DNA from: Solitalea agri
GTDB taxonomy: Bacteria > Bacteroidota > Bacteroidia > Sphingobacteriales > Sphingobacteriaceae
Length of the DNA: 64,000 nucleotides
Assembly (NCBI RefSeq): GCF_023914155.1
Contig: NZ_JAMWYS010000024.1
Span: 434,001 to 498,000 of the forward strand
Reading direction: 5' to 3'
Part shown: positions 16,101-24,393 of the stretch, in pieces
Layout of the letters: each line of letters opens with the position of its first letter
How positions within the stretch are numbered: position 1 is the first letter of the stretch
The notes under the pieces: generated by a model
Databases searched by the model: none
Told to the model about the DNA's origin: nothing
What the model saw: the letters and a program-made list of their open reading frames with translations, nothing else
Program-made: the position numbers and the translations under genes

Positions 16101-17579
16101 CAAAAGAAGCATTTGGACTTTCACTATCGTTCACGACACCCGCATTTGATAGATTTTTCCAACTATGCTTTTTACAATCAACGACTAAAACCGTTGCCTA
16201 ACAATTTTGACTATATCCCAATAAAATATGTTCAAGTAAATGGCACTTTCTCTGACCACTCCAATGAAGCTGAAGCTGAAATGGTTTTATCAATCATTGA
16301 TAAGAATATTAACCGTTTGCCAAACGGAGAATATCCGACTCTTGGAATTGCAACTTTCAACATTGCACAACGCAACCTGATAAAGAGTAAAATTTTAGAA
16401 CGACAGAAATTTTCAAAATATTCAGAATTCAATGCTAAAATTCAGGAGTTGGAAGAAAACGGAATGTTTGTAAAGAATTTAGAAAACATTCAGGGCGATG
16501 AAAGAGATGTAATTATTCTTTCAACAACCTACGGAATTGGTAAAGACAGAAAATTTGCCCAAAGATTTGGACCAATCAACCATTCAAAAGGTTACAAACT
16601 ATTGAACGTAATCATCACAAGAGCAAAGTATAAAGTTTATTGTTGTTCTTCAATTCCTGAACAGGTTTTTATGAATTACAAAGAATACCTGACAATCGAA
16701 GGTTCAAACAACAAAAGAGCCGTGATGTATGCATATTTAGCCTACTGCAAAGCAGTAAGCGAAGCAGACAACGATTCACGATTGTCTGTTCTTACGGCTC
16801 TTGCAGAAAATACATCAAACAGTGCAGGTATCAATTCAAGAGATTTTAATGAACTAGAATCTCCTTTTGAAGAAGAAGTTTATCAAAGTTTGGCTGATCA
16901 TTTCGGAACTGAAAAACTAATTCCACAATTACAATTTGCAGGGTTTAGAATTGATATAGTTTATGACCCGAAAATAAAAAGTGTTCCAAAAATTGCTATT
17001 GAGTGTGACGGAGCAAAATACCATTCCAGCAGAGAAGCCTATTTATATGATAGGCACAGACAGAAAATTTTAGAAAATCACGGCTTTGTGTTTCATCGAA
17101 TTTGGAGCACAAATTGGTGGCGAAATTCAAACAGAGAAACCAAACGACTTGTTGATTTCATAAAGCAAACTGAAGCAACAGTAAACGGGAAAATCAAAGA
17201 TTATTCTAAAACAGCTTACGCATTTACTGACGACATTGAAATTTTGGAGGAATATGTTACCCAAAATTCATTTATTGACATAGAGAAAGACGGAGAGACT
17301 ATTCAAGCGATAGAACAAGTTACACCTGTTCAAACCCCAATATTTGCTAACGATGTTGTAAAACTAAACAGTAAAGTCCAAATAAAGTATATGAATATTG
17401 GCAAAGATATCAATGTTCAACTTGTTTCTACAGAAAACAACAAACTAACATCAAATGGTATTCAAAAAATTTATCACAAATCACCTTTGGGGGTTTCATT
17501 ACTTGGACACGCTATTGGAGATATTGTAAAAATCGGAAATCTTGACAATTTTGTTGAAATAATTAAAATAGAAACCTAA
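13191..17579 (+). CDS. SF1 (Upf1-like) helicase fused to a C-terminal REase-type nuclease
   Basis: A 1462-residue protein of the COG1112 type. The N-terminal 300 residues match the DUF4011-like region loosely. Helicase motifs: Walker A GPPGTGKS (317-324), a coiled-coil-rich insert of about 500 residues, Walker B DEAS (891-894), motif III IIIAGDEHQMPPSNYF, motif V ENIQGDERDVIILS and motif VI ITRAK near 1142. The C-terminal domain holds a PD-(D/E)XK-like nuclease of the MTES_1575/Vsr-like class: RIDIVY with D1255, AIECDGAKYH with E1271 and D1273, then RHRQKILENHGFVFHRIWS. Such stand-alone helicase-nucleases are found among bacterial antiphage systems, so a defence role is likely but inferred. 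It is monocistronic, AT-richer than its neighbours, and flanked by unrelated housekeeping genes; the 299 bases after it show no gene. Confidence 0.82.
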   Translation: MELTEKLLIELQRRLKIGNRRGVHLNAIPSNSRYKFDLNRLSHIDKNLPDNFIKALLSEQPLKFRISWKENVPDLNSLFEDEQTQLVRITKAFENLINQTDTIESEKGINTFGFGFPILARRDKTDNKLTVAPVLIWSLRIKRTKEFNTWEIIRNEEDPIYINEVLINHLQNDSNVEIEQIPSEMLDDGLIQKDELIEICAKLIRTVNTISPDDLEDTFRTKLGKVVSIGDKAHYEKLPMNSTNSFIEFGGLFSIFEVQKQNIINDYSNLMELKGIDIPLDDLEEHSFQPISSVETDPSQQSILHSLEKTRNVLIQGPPGTGKSQTLTAVLINALENNKKTIVVCEKRTALEVLHNTLIEKGLNYNCVLIRDIVKDRKTVVDSVRDRVDNFEYQSYTYKSSKDHLDNIVNKAKNLITNINGKHQKLDQKIIGNKSWTDVVGDLLAELRNNDDDSRLNIEKSGFTYLPEELNKLLDLVHKGQSLYTNFSQIESKSFINSKKLVGDNPYKIEQTINDDFDYYSKYLQDIKNLLETNSSEFAILRKNELNQQIEETKQITTKVETIFDKNKSNADLTDENKLNGYGYKFLSVFSKAKKQTISDYLELQTIFQKLEECLKLTKDLKPILFAGTLDDKLKSLITLKNNIVDVQNEFETKIQNEFHKINLLKTNKTEINIKSLPILQEKVSGLSSKFNSDNWVKNELKTNDFYSFISELESHLKAKNEYFNSEQDDFLAEFKWFQFYNGLTENEKTIVDELKSKKNWRKPFLIFYLDSLLRFSASGGDLPVNDDEHRELDTTLNGFEKEQLKFIKKFWYSRQINTTQSFVQNNSGLSVENLYNKRSSHRFKRLSLRQIVQKDADLFSTFFPIILTSPDVASNLFKGMNRYFDIVMFDEASQLRLEDNLPAILKGKQIIIAGDEHQMPPSNYFSKVFDGAVEDEEDIDEEENVIRVDKDDILLSCESLLDFGTELNFQKKHLDFHYRSRHPHLIDFSNYAFYNQRLKPLPNNFDYIPIKYVQVNGTFSDHSNEAEAEMVLSIIDKNINRLPNGEYPTLGIATFNIAQRNLIKSKILERQKFSKYSEFNAKIQELEENGMFVKNLENIQGDERDVIILSTTYGIGKDRKFAQRFGPINHSKGYKLLNVIITRAKYKVYCCSSIPEQVFMNYKEYLTIEGSNNKRAVMYAYLAYCKAVSEADNDSRLSVLTALAENTSNSAGINSRDFNELESPFEEEVYQSLADHFGTEKLIPQLQFAGFRIDIVYDPKIKSVPKIAIECDGAKYHSSREAYLYDRHRQKILENHGFVFHRIWSTNWWRNSNRETKRLVDFIKQTEATVNGKIKDYSKTAYAFTDDIEILEEYVTQNSFIDIEKDGETIQAIEQVTPVQTPIFANDVVKLNSKVQIKYMNIGKDINVQLVSTENNKLTSNGIQKIYHKSPLGVSLLGHAIGDIVKIGNLDNFVEIIKIET

Positions 17580-17878
17580 TATCAATGTTTTTGATGGCAC
17601 TTTTACAATTCTATAGATCGACCTCACAAAACTAAAATTGCAAAAGAGCTACCAAGTCATTACGAAACAGTGAATTAACAATAAACAAGCAAAAAGACGA
17701 ACCACTATAACAAGATATTATTAAACATGAAAGGGGCGTTTATGACACTTTTGTCCACAATCATGATTTAGCTTTTTGAATCAACCTTTGACATAAATCT
17801 CCTCAACTCCGGTAAGTCGAAAAAAGCAAGATACTATTTCATGGTGTAAAAAAATGTTTAACACTTAAAACTAATTCC

Positions 17879-18379
17879 ATGGACAACACTAATATGAACC
17901 TGAACCTTACCCAAATCGCTTGGGTGGTAAAAGACATTGAGTTAGCAAAATCGTTTTTTCAGCAAATGTTTGGCATTAGCAATTTTAGCAAAACAATGAT
18001 CACACGTTTAAAGGAATGTGATGGAACCTATTATGGTGAGCCTTCTGATGCCGAAAACTATGTTGCATTGGCTTATACTGACGAAGTATTCCTCGAACTC
18101 ATTCAGCCTATTTCGGGAAAAAGTATTTTTAAAGATTTCATAGATAATAATCCGGCAGGCGGAGTTCAACATATTGCCTACAGCACACCAATTGCTAATC
18201 TTGACAAGGTTATATCAGACTTTAAAAATAGAGGTTTTTCAATAATAAGCAGTTTTGATACACCAATTGCCAAAATTGTATTTTTCGACACACGCATTGA
18301 GATTGGCGTTTTTACTGAAATTATGGGCATTACCAAAGAAGGTGAAATTGCCGTACAAAATATGAAAACCCAAATGTAA
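17879..18379 (+). CDS. VOC (glyoxalase-fold) family protein
   Basis: A 166-residue vicinal-oxygen-chelate protein. Seen: two betaalpha-beta-beta-beta modules, the first starting LTQIAWVVKDIELAKSFFQQMFG and the second GGVQHIAYSTPIANLDKVISDFKNRGFSIIS. Possible metal ligands are H in VQHIAY and E in EVFLELIQP and EIGVFTEIMG. The order is like methylmalonyl-CoA epimerases and glyoxalase I, but the enzyme activity cannot be named. It is followed after 13 bases by a membrane protein gene on the same strand, so the two are probably co-transcribed. Confidence 0.8.
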   Translation: MDNTNMNLNLTQIAWVVKDIELAKSFFQQMFGISNFSKTMITRLKECDGTYYGEPSDAENYVALAYTDEVFLELIQPISGKSIFKDFIDNNPAGGVQHIAYSTPIANLDKVISDFKNRGFSIISSFDTPIAKIVFFDTRIEIGVFTEIMGITKEGEIAVQNMKTQM

Positions 18380-18392
18380 GGGTTGAGGATTG

Positions 18393-18830
18393 ATGGAATC
18401 AAAAGATCGAAATGCAAACGCTAACCCTATGACAACTGCCAAACAGCTATATCAGAAATATAAAACGTTAATGCCTGCATTGATATTAACAGGGCTTTGT
18501 GCCTACACCCTGCTGACATTTATCCGTGGAACAGTTGAAATTAGCGGATTCAATTTGGAGTTTAACCTTACTAAAAAACATTATGGCGCTTTTATAGCGG
18601 TAGCAATAAGTCTTATTTCTTACTTCGCATTCCGACAATTTTTCAACTACATTTTAGCCTTTACACTTCTGCTCGGACTTTTTTGCATTATAAACTTTAC
18701 CCCTTTCGACTTTATATGGCCACTGGAAATCGGAAGCTTCAAAATCAACTTTCAACCTACAGCTTTTCTTGTGGGAATTTTCGCTATTATTCTGAATTTC
18801 AAAGATCTTAAAACATTCTTTTACACTTAG
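18393..18830 (+). CDS. Four-segment membrane protein, unknown
   Basis: A 145-residue integral membrane protein with about four hydrophobic segments: PALILTGLCAYTLLTFI, YGAFIAVAISLISYFAF, YILAFTLLLGLFCIINF and TAFLVGIFAIILNF. The loop VEISGFNLEFNLTKKHYGAF is extracytoplasmic or cytoplasmic; orientation not clear. No family recognised. TTG at 18390 is in frame, but ATG at 18393 is the natural start. It sits 13 bases after the VOC gene. Confidence 0.65.
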   Translation: MESKDRNANANPMTTAKQLYQKYKTLMPALILTGLCAYTLLTFIRGTVEISGFNLEFNLTKKHYGAFIAVAISLISYFAFRQFFNYILAFTLLLGLFCIINFTPFDFIWPLEIGSFKINFQPTAFLVGIFAIILNFKDLKTFFYT

Positions 18831-18987
18831 CTGCATAGCTTCAGCTCTCACTCTGTTCGGGATTTAAAAGCCCGAACCAGCTTACTTTGGGATTTGAAAT
18901 CCGAATGAGCAAGGAAAAGTCAGTTTTATAATCCGTTACAATTTTTTTCACATTTCCTTTTGAATTTAAATTTTCAATCTTATATTT

Positions 18988-19006
18988 GTCTATATATCCT
19001 ATAGAC
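18988..19006. promoter_or_regulatory. Inverted-repeat operator over the sulfatase-locus promoter
   Basis: GTCTATA (18988-18994), five bases, TATAGAC (19000-19006) form a perfect 7-bp inverted repeat. A TTTG (18985-18988) overlaps its left end, and TATATTTA at 19011-19018 resembles the TAnnTTTG -7 box of this phylum (21-base spacing, a little wider than usual). The repeat would thus occupy the promoter, as expected for a dimeric repressor, possibly of the Rrf2 type. The regulator itself is not in the window. Confidence 0.55.
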
Positions 19007-19037
19007 TAAGTATATTTATGATTTAAACATTATTATC

Positions 19038-19130
19038 ATGACTAACATCAGCACCCTACAAAACCCTAATCAACAACTACTTGTTTTTTGCATTGCAACC
19101 ACCTGCATGCAGCGCTGCTGTTGCATGTAA
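19038..19130 (+). CDS. Cysteine-rich leader peptide (30 residues)
   Basis: ATG at 19038 opens a 30-codon frame whose end reads CMQRCCCM and stops at 19128-19130. Cysteines are at 18, 23, 27, 28 and 29. It lies 31 bases after the operator and 120 bases before the first gene of a sulfatase locus. A short Cys-codon run ahead of sulfur genes is the classic arrangement of a cysteine-sensing leader, known for polycysteine upstream ORFs in mycobacteria. The Cys codons overlap an RNA hairpin, CATGCA (19106-19111) with TGCATG (19122-19127). CAACCA (19096-19101) could alternatively pair with TGGTTG (19227-19232). No clear terminator is seen before 19251. A regulatory role is inference. Confidence 0.6.
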   Translation: MTNISTLQNPNQQLLVFCIATTCMQRCCCM

Positions 19131-19250
19131 TACTCTCCCCTTTTCCATTATAAGAGTTGTATGATGGAAATATCTCAAACCATCTATTCACTAGTAAACA
19201 AGGTATCCTACATCAGGGCTTTGCATTGGTTGAACACTAAAAATACTAAC

Positions 19251-20213
19251 ATGAAAACATTAAAACATACCTTAACGGCTGTTGCTCTTTTGATATCCTG
19301 CTACGCAGCCCAGGCTCAAAACAACACTAACGAGATCGTGATAACAGGTACACGCTTTACTTATCCGCTTTTCGAAAAATGGATTTCGCTATATAAAAAA
19401 GAACACCCTGACTTGCACATACGAATAGCATCTAAAGGCACCAAATCTGCCGATAGCGCTAACCTCTTTATCAACGCACATCGTCTAACCGACAATGAGC
19501 TACCGGGTTTAACTACCGAAGCCATTGCTCGCTACGCACTGTTACCTGTTGCCAACAGTCAAAATAAACTACTTAGTATTTATGGCTCTCGAGGAATTAA
19601 ATCAAAAGAGCTTAAGAAACTTTTTTTCGAAAAATACGACCCCGCAGAACCTGATGCTGAACAGAAACCCAATAAACAACTAAAAGGCTATCAGCCTGTA
19701 TTTTACACACGAGCTCAAAAAGCATGCGCTCCTATTACTTTCGCTGCTTATTATGGCTTTGAGCAAGAAAACCTGGTAGGCAACCAACTGGGTGGCGACG
19801 ACAAACACCTTATCCAGGCGGTGCTGAGTGATTCGGCAGGTGTTACCTATAATGTTCTTAGTTTCATTTATGACCTAAATACACGCAAGGTAAAAGAAGG
19901 GCTGGGTATTATTCCTTTGGATTTGAACAACAATGGAAAACTTGATGAGAATGAACAAATTTATGGCACTATTGACCAGCTGATCACTTATCTTGAAAGT
20001 ACGACTAACCCAGGATTGCCTTTCGAACAGGTTACCCTTTCTTATAAAAAAGGACAAAATAATACCAAATCGATCGAAGAGTTCATCAGCTGGATTAGAT
20101 CGAAAGGTCAGTTGAATAACCATGAGTTTGGCTATGCTTTGCTTAGTGAGAAGGATCTTCAAACTAAGCTCAACCCTGTTTCACCAGCCAAAACTATTGC
20201 CAAACAGAACTAA
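19251..20213 (+). CDS. Periplasmic PstS-like substrate-binding protein
   Basis: A 320-residue exported protein: signal peptide MKTLKHTLTAVALLISCYAA cut after AQAQ, then a type II periplasmic-binding fold beginning EIVITGTRFTYPLFEKWISL, which is how phosphate/sulfate-type binding proteins start. DLNNNGKLDENE is a calcium-binding-like loop near residue 225-236 of the precursor. No ABC permease or ATPase is nearby, so it may present a ligand to another transporter or act as a sensor. An in-frame ATG at 19161 would place 30 residues before the signal peptide and is rejected. Its stop codon overlaps the next start (TAATG), which indicates translational coupling with the FGE gene. Sulfate or an organosulfur anion is a plausible ligand by context. 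Confidence 0.72.
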   Translation: MKTLKHTLTAVALLISCYAAQAQNNTNEIVITGTRFTYPLFEKWISLYKKEHPDLHIRIASKGTKSADSANLFINAHRLTDNELPGLTTEAIARYALLPVANSQNKLLSIYGSRGIKSKELKKLFFEKYDPAEPDAEQKPNKQLKGYQPVFYTRAQKACAPITFAAYYGFEQENLVGNQLGGDDKHLIQAVLSDSAGVTYNVLSFIYDLNTRKVKEGLGIIPLDLNNNGKLDENEQIYGTIDQLITYLESTTNPGLPFEQVTLSYKKGQNNTKSIEEFISWIRSKGQLNNHEFGYALLSEKDLQTKLNPVSPAKTIAKQN

Positions 20214-21070
20214 TGAATAAAAAGCACTTTACTATGACGCTCCTCATCGGTTTACTTATTACCTCATCCGCTTGCCATCAGCTGGAAAAAACACAAAATA
20301 AAAGTGTTGCTCATGCTGCGATGATTCGTGTTCCTGGAGGAACGATGCTCAAGCAGTTTGATGACGGAACTACGCGTACCATCACTGTAAAATCGTTTTT
20401 ATTCGATGCCGACTTAGTAACCGTTAAGCAATTTGATGATTTTGTAAAAGCTACAAGCTATGTCACCGATGCCCAGAAATTTGGTAACTCAGCAGTATTT
20501 GACTTCGAAAAGAAAACTTGGAAAATGCTTAATGCAGCTGATTATTTACATCCGCAAGGAAAAGATAAAGCCCAAGCAAACCTTGATCACCCGGTAACAC
20601 AGGTTTCGTGGAATGATGCTGAAGCTTACGCAAAATGGAAAAGCGAACGATTACCAACAGAATTGGAGTGGGAATGGGCCGCCCGAAATGCATCGAACGC
20701 GCGTCAAACTTATACCTGGGGTGAACACTTGGTTGAGGGTGGTAAATACAAAGCCAATACCTGGCAGGGATCCTTTCCGGAAAAAAACACCGAGGAAGAT
20801 GGCTTTTTGACCACCTCACCCGTAGGATATTTTGGTAGAAACCAGTTAGGGTTAAGCGACATGGGTGGAAACGTTTGGCAATGGTGCTCTGATAAAGTGG
20901 CTCCAACGGCCGAAGAAGCCCAAAACGACACCGCCCAACGTCGGGTAAGTAAAGGCGGCTCTTTTCTTTGCGATCCGAATGTTTGCCATGGTTTCCTTAT
21001 CGTGGGCAGTTCTTCGTCAACTCCCGAAACCAGCTTAATGCATACCGGTTTCCGTTGTGCCAAAGATTAA
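20213..21070 (+). CDS. Exported formylglycine-generating (sulfatase-modifying) enzyme
   Basis: A 285-residue SUMF1-domain protein. Unlike many SUMF1 relatives it keeps both catalytic cysteines: KGGSFLC253DPNVC258 has the Cys-x4-Cys spacing of genuine FGE, which oxidises a sulfatase cysteine to formylglycine using copper and oxygen. Other family marks: MIRVPGGTM, HPVTQVSWNDAEAYAKW, RLPTELEWEWAAR, GLSDMGGNVWQWCSD and the end TGFRCA. The N-terminus (LLIGLLITSSAC) is a signal peptide with a possible lipobox at C21, so it acts in the periplasm. The two sulfatases downstream have the CxPxR motif it recognises. It overlaps the binding-protein gene by one base. Confidence 0.88.
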   Translation: MNKKHFTMTLLIGLLITSSACHQLEKTQNKSVAHAAMIRVPGGTMLKQFDDGTTRTITVKSFLFDADLVTVKQFDDFVKATSYVTDAQKFGNSAVFDFEKKTWKMLNAADYLHPQGKDKAQANLDHPVTQVSWNDAEAYAKWKSERLPTELEWEWAARNASNARQTYTWGEHLVEGGKYKANTWQGSFPEKNTEEDGFLTTSPVGYFGRNQLGLSDMGGNVWQWCSDKVAPTAEEAQNDTAQRRVSKGGSFLCDPNVCHGFLIVGSSSSTPETSLMHTGFRCAKD

Positions 21071-21121
21071 TATTTTTTTGACTCATTAATCTACTTAAAC
21101 TATATACTAACTATACTTAAA

Positions 21122-24100
21122 ATGAAACACAAACTACTCTATACCTATCTATTGCTGGCTCTGCTCACCTTATTTGGGAGCCAAGCCGCTTTAGCACAAA
21201 CGAAAACACTAGTCAGTGGGACCGTTTTAGAAGACGGCACCAAAATACCTGTTGCCGGCGCTACCGTTGCAATTAAGGGCACTCGTGATGCCATTCAAAC
21301 TGATGCAGACGGTAAATTTAAACTAAGCACCAAAGCCAAATTCCCATTTAAGCTGGTAATACAATACGTAGGTTACATTACCAAGGAAGTACAGGTTTTC
21401 GACCTGGAAGATGGAGAGATCAATATCTTATTACGCTCACGTAATCAATTATCGGAAGTGGTGGTTACGGCCTTAGGTATTGAGAGTAATCGTAAATCGA
21501 TCAATACCAGTATTGCCCGTATTGATAAAAAAGAGATTCTGGCTGCCAAAGAACCAAATGTAGTTACCGCACTTAGCGGAAAAGTGACTGGTGTTCAGGT
21601 CCAAAATAGTGGTGGTTCTCCGGGCGGTTCATCAACCATTCGGATTCGCGGAAACAACTCTGTATTGGGTAATAACTCACCACTTTTTGTAGTTGACGGT
21701 GTTCCGGTCGACAATTCGGTACAGGACATTCTGCCTACCATTACCAATTCATTTTCATTGGCAACTCCTTCCAACCGTGCTATAGATATTAATTCGGAAG
21801 ATATTGATAACGTATCTGTACTAAAAGGACCTGCTGCTGCGGCTCTTTATGGTATTCGTGCAGCTAACGGAGCTGTTATTATCAATACTAAAAAGGGAAG
21901 TGATGTTGACAAGAAGTTTTCGGTGAGCTATACCGGTTCGGCTTCATTTGATGAGGTAAACCGTAGAATGCAACCGCGTCAAAATATCTATTCAAACGGA
22001 CTGAATGGACAATATGTGGTTCCAGGTCAACCGGGATCTGATGAAAATTGGGGCGCTAGAATTGATACCCTAACCTATTCTGAAGTTTCGAGCGCATTCG
22101 ATAAAAATGGTCTGATAGTAGGGCAAAGTTCACCAGCTTCGAACGGCAAGCCAGTAAATTATTATGATAATATTGATAACTTTTTTGAAACCGGAAAAAC
22201 CTGGAACAATAATCTTTCGGTTACAGGTAATCTGGATAAAGGAGGATATTACTTTTCCTACAGTAATTTAAATCAAACTGGTATCATTCCTACCACCGAT
22301 TTCTTTCGAAACACCTTCAGAGCCAATGCCGACTACAAAGTAACAGACGGCTTAAAGCTTTCAACAGGTTTAAACTATATTAATTCAGGTTCTGATAACC
22401 GTGCATTAATGGGTGGTTTCAATACCAATGTTGTTCGTGCACTGGTTAACAGTCCGGCTAACTTTGATATAACCAATGGCTTAAGTGACCCGGCAAATAA
22501 CCCTGATTCGTATTTACTGCCAGCTACCAATGCAAAACCCTGGGGCGATTCACGCTCTTACGCTAATGGTCGCGGCTGGGACAGTCCCTACTGGTCGTTG
22601 AACATGAATCCGCAGAAAGATGATATCAACCGTTTCTTAGGGTTTGCCCAGGCCGATTATGATTTTCTTCCATGGTTAAGCGGAACCTTCCGTTTTGGTT
22701 ACGACACCTATCGCGATCAGCGCAAAGGCGGATTCAGCCGCGGAACTTCGGGTGTTGCTGCCGGTGCTATTAACGATGTGAATTACTTCCGCAGAGACTT
22801 AAATACGGATATAATCCTTAAAGCACAGCACACCATTACCAAAGGCTGGGATTTAACCGCTATTGCAGGAAGTAACTATTACGACTCTTACAAAAATCAG
22901 ATCAATACCCGTGGCGATGGCTTGATTATCCCTGGACTGTTTAACATTTCAAACGCCTCTACCACCAATACTTATAATCAAACTATTCGCAAGCGTTTAG
23001 CAGCGGGTTATTTCAGCTTGGCTGTTAATCACAAAGATTACTTGTTTGTAAACTTTACCGGCCGTAATGAATGGACCTCTACCCTACCCGATGGTGACAA
23101 CTCGTTCTTCTACCCATCTGCAGGTGCCAGTTTGGTATTCTCGGAATTCTTAGATAAAGACACTAAAAAATGGTTCAGCTTGGGTAAAGTACGTGCAAGT
23201 TACGCTCAAGTAGGTAACGATGCTGACCCCTACTCATTGGAAACCTATTTTACCAATTCTTCGGCAGGTGGATGGATTCAATCGAGTTTGAGTTTTCCGT
23301 TTAACAATACTGCAGGCTTAAGCTATGGATCTACATTAGGAAATCAGGCTTTAAAGCCTGAGCGTATCGACACCTGGGAAGTAGGTACCGACTTAGGATT
23401 CTTTAAAAACCGCGTAGGATTAGAAGCCACTTACTACTCTTCATTAAGTAAAGACCAGATCATTCCGGTATCATTACCAAGCTCAACCGGTAGCAATGCT
23501 GCATTGGTAAACACAGGCCGAATAACCAACAAGGGACTTGAACTTACATTAAATGTTAATCCGATTGAAAACAAAGATTTCAGTTGGGATTTCAATGTGC
23601 TGTATTCGAAAAACAATAGTAAAGTAGAAGAACTGGCACCTGGCTTAAATAATATTTCACTTTCAGGAGGATTTCCATTCGGCGATTCTCGGGCGATCGT
23701 TGGTCAGCCTTATGGGGCATTGTTCGGTGTTGACTTACAACGCAACGCCGCCGGTAAGCCAATTATCGATGATCAGAAACTTTTAGCCAATGGAGCTCCG
23801 AATGCGAACTATGGATATCCACTAATTGATGCTACTCCAAAAATTATTGGTGATCCAAATCCAGATTTCAATTTAGGATTCCGTAACGAGATCAGATACA
23901 AGTTCGCAACCTTATCACTATTTCTGGATTACCGTGGAGGATTTGACATTGCGAATGCACCGCGCTTGCAAATGGTATTTAATGGTGTAGCCGAAGAAAC
24001 AGCTAACAGAGGTCAGCAAGTGGTTTTTGACGGGGTAAAGAAAAGTGATGGAGCTAAAAATGATATCACGGCAATTGCTTCTCAATCTTGGTATCGCCAA

Positions 24101-24382
24101 ACCTTTAACATCCCAGGAATGTATGTTGAGAAAGATCTTTACTGGTTACGCATCCGCGATATCAACTTAACATTTGATCTTCCATTAAAATGGATTCAAA
24201 AGGCTCGAATCGCAAAGGCTGCTCTTACACTTACCGGTCGTAACTTCCTGATCAGCACTAATTATTCTGGTTCTGACCCTGACTTAAGTTCACGTAATGG
24301 CTTGTCGAATGCCTTGGGAGTTGACTTTTGGACCACGCCTAATACTCGAAGCTACGCAACCACTTTAACCCTTACCTTTTAA
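21122..24382 (+). CDS. SusC-like TonB-dependent outer-membrane transporter
   Basis: A 1086-residue SusC/RagA-family receptor. Order: signal peptide ending ALAQ, carboxypeptidase-D-like domain (SGTVLEDGTKIPVAGATVAI to about residue 100), the SusC linker LSEVVVTALGIE, the plug with VTALSGKVTGVQVQNSGGSPGG and SVLKGPAAAALYG (the SusC signature), then a 22-strand barrel ending TLTLTF with a terminal Phe. It forms with the next gene's SusD lipoprotein a lidded pore that imports oligomers with TonB energy. Context (FGE and sulfatases) suggests the ligand is a sulfated compound; the exact molecule is unknown. It is 11 bases from susD. Confidence 0.94.
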   Translation: MKHKLLYTYLLLALLTLFGSQAALAQTKTLVSGTVLEDGTKIPVAGATVAIKGTRDAIQTDADGKFKLSTKAKFPFKLVIQYVGYITKEVQVFDLEDGEINILLRSRNQLSEVVVTALGIESNRKSINTSIARIDKKEILAAKEPNVVTALSGKVTGVQVQNSGGSPGGSSTIRIRGNNSVLGNNSPLFVVDGVPVDNSVQDILPTITNSFSLATPSNRAIDINSEDIDNVSVLKGPAAAALYGIRAANGAVIINTKKGSDVDKKFSVSYTGSASFDEVNRRMQPRQNIYSNGLNGQYVVPGQPGSDENWGARIDTLTYSEVSSAFDKNGLIVGQSSPASNGKPVNYYDNIDNFFETGKTWNNNLSVTGNLDKGGYYFSYSNLNQTGIIPTTDFFRNTFRANADYKVTDGLKLSTGLNYINSGSDNRALMGGFNTNVVRALVNSPANFDITNGLSDPANNPDSYLLPATNAKPWGDSRSYANGRGWDSPYWSLNMNPQKDDINRFLGFAQADYDFLPWLSGTFRFGYDTYRDQRKGGFSRGTSGVAAGAINDVNYFRRDLNTDIILKAQHTITKGWDLTAIAGSNYYDSYKNQINTRGDGLIIPGLFNISNASTTNTYNQTIRKRLAAGYFSLAVNHKDYLFVNFTGRNEWTSTLPDGDNSFFYPSAGASLVFSEFLDKDTKKWFSLGKVRASYAQVGNDADPYSLETYFTNSSAGGWIQSSLSFPFNNTAGLSYGSTLGNQALKPERIDTWEVGTDLGFFKNRVGLEATYYSSLSKDQIIPVSLPSSTGSNAALVNTGRITNKGLELTLNVNPIENKDFSWDFNVLYSKNNSKVEELAPGLNNISLSGGFPFGDSRAIVGQPYGALFGVDLQRNAAGKPIIDDQKLLANGAPNANYGYPLIDATPKIIGDPNPDFNLGFRNEIRYKFATLSLFLDYRGGFDIANAPRLQMVFNGVAEETANRGQQVVFDGVKKSDGAKNDITAIASQSWYRQTFNIPGMYVEKDLYWLRIRDINLTFDLPLKWIQKARIAKAALTLTGRNFLISTNYSGSDPDLSSRNGLSNALGVDFWTTPNTRSYATTLTLTF

Positions 24383-24393
24383 GCATTATCATC

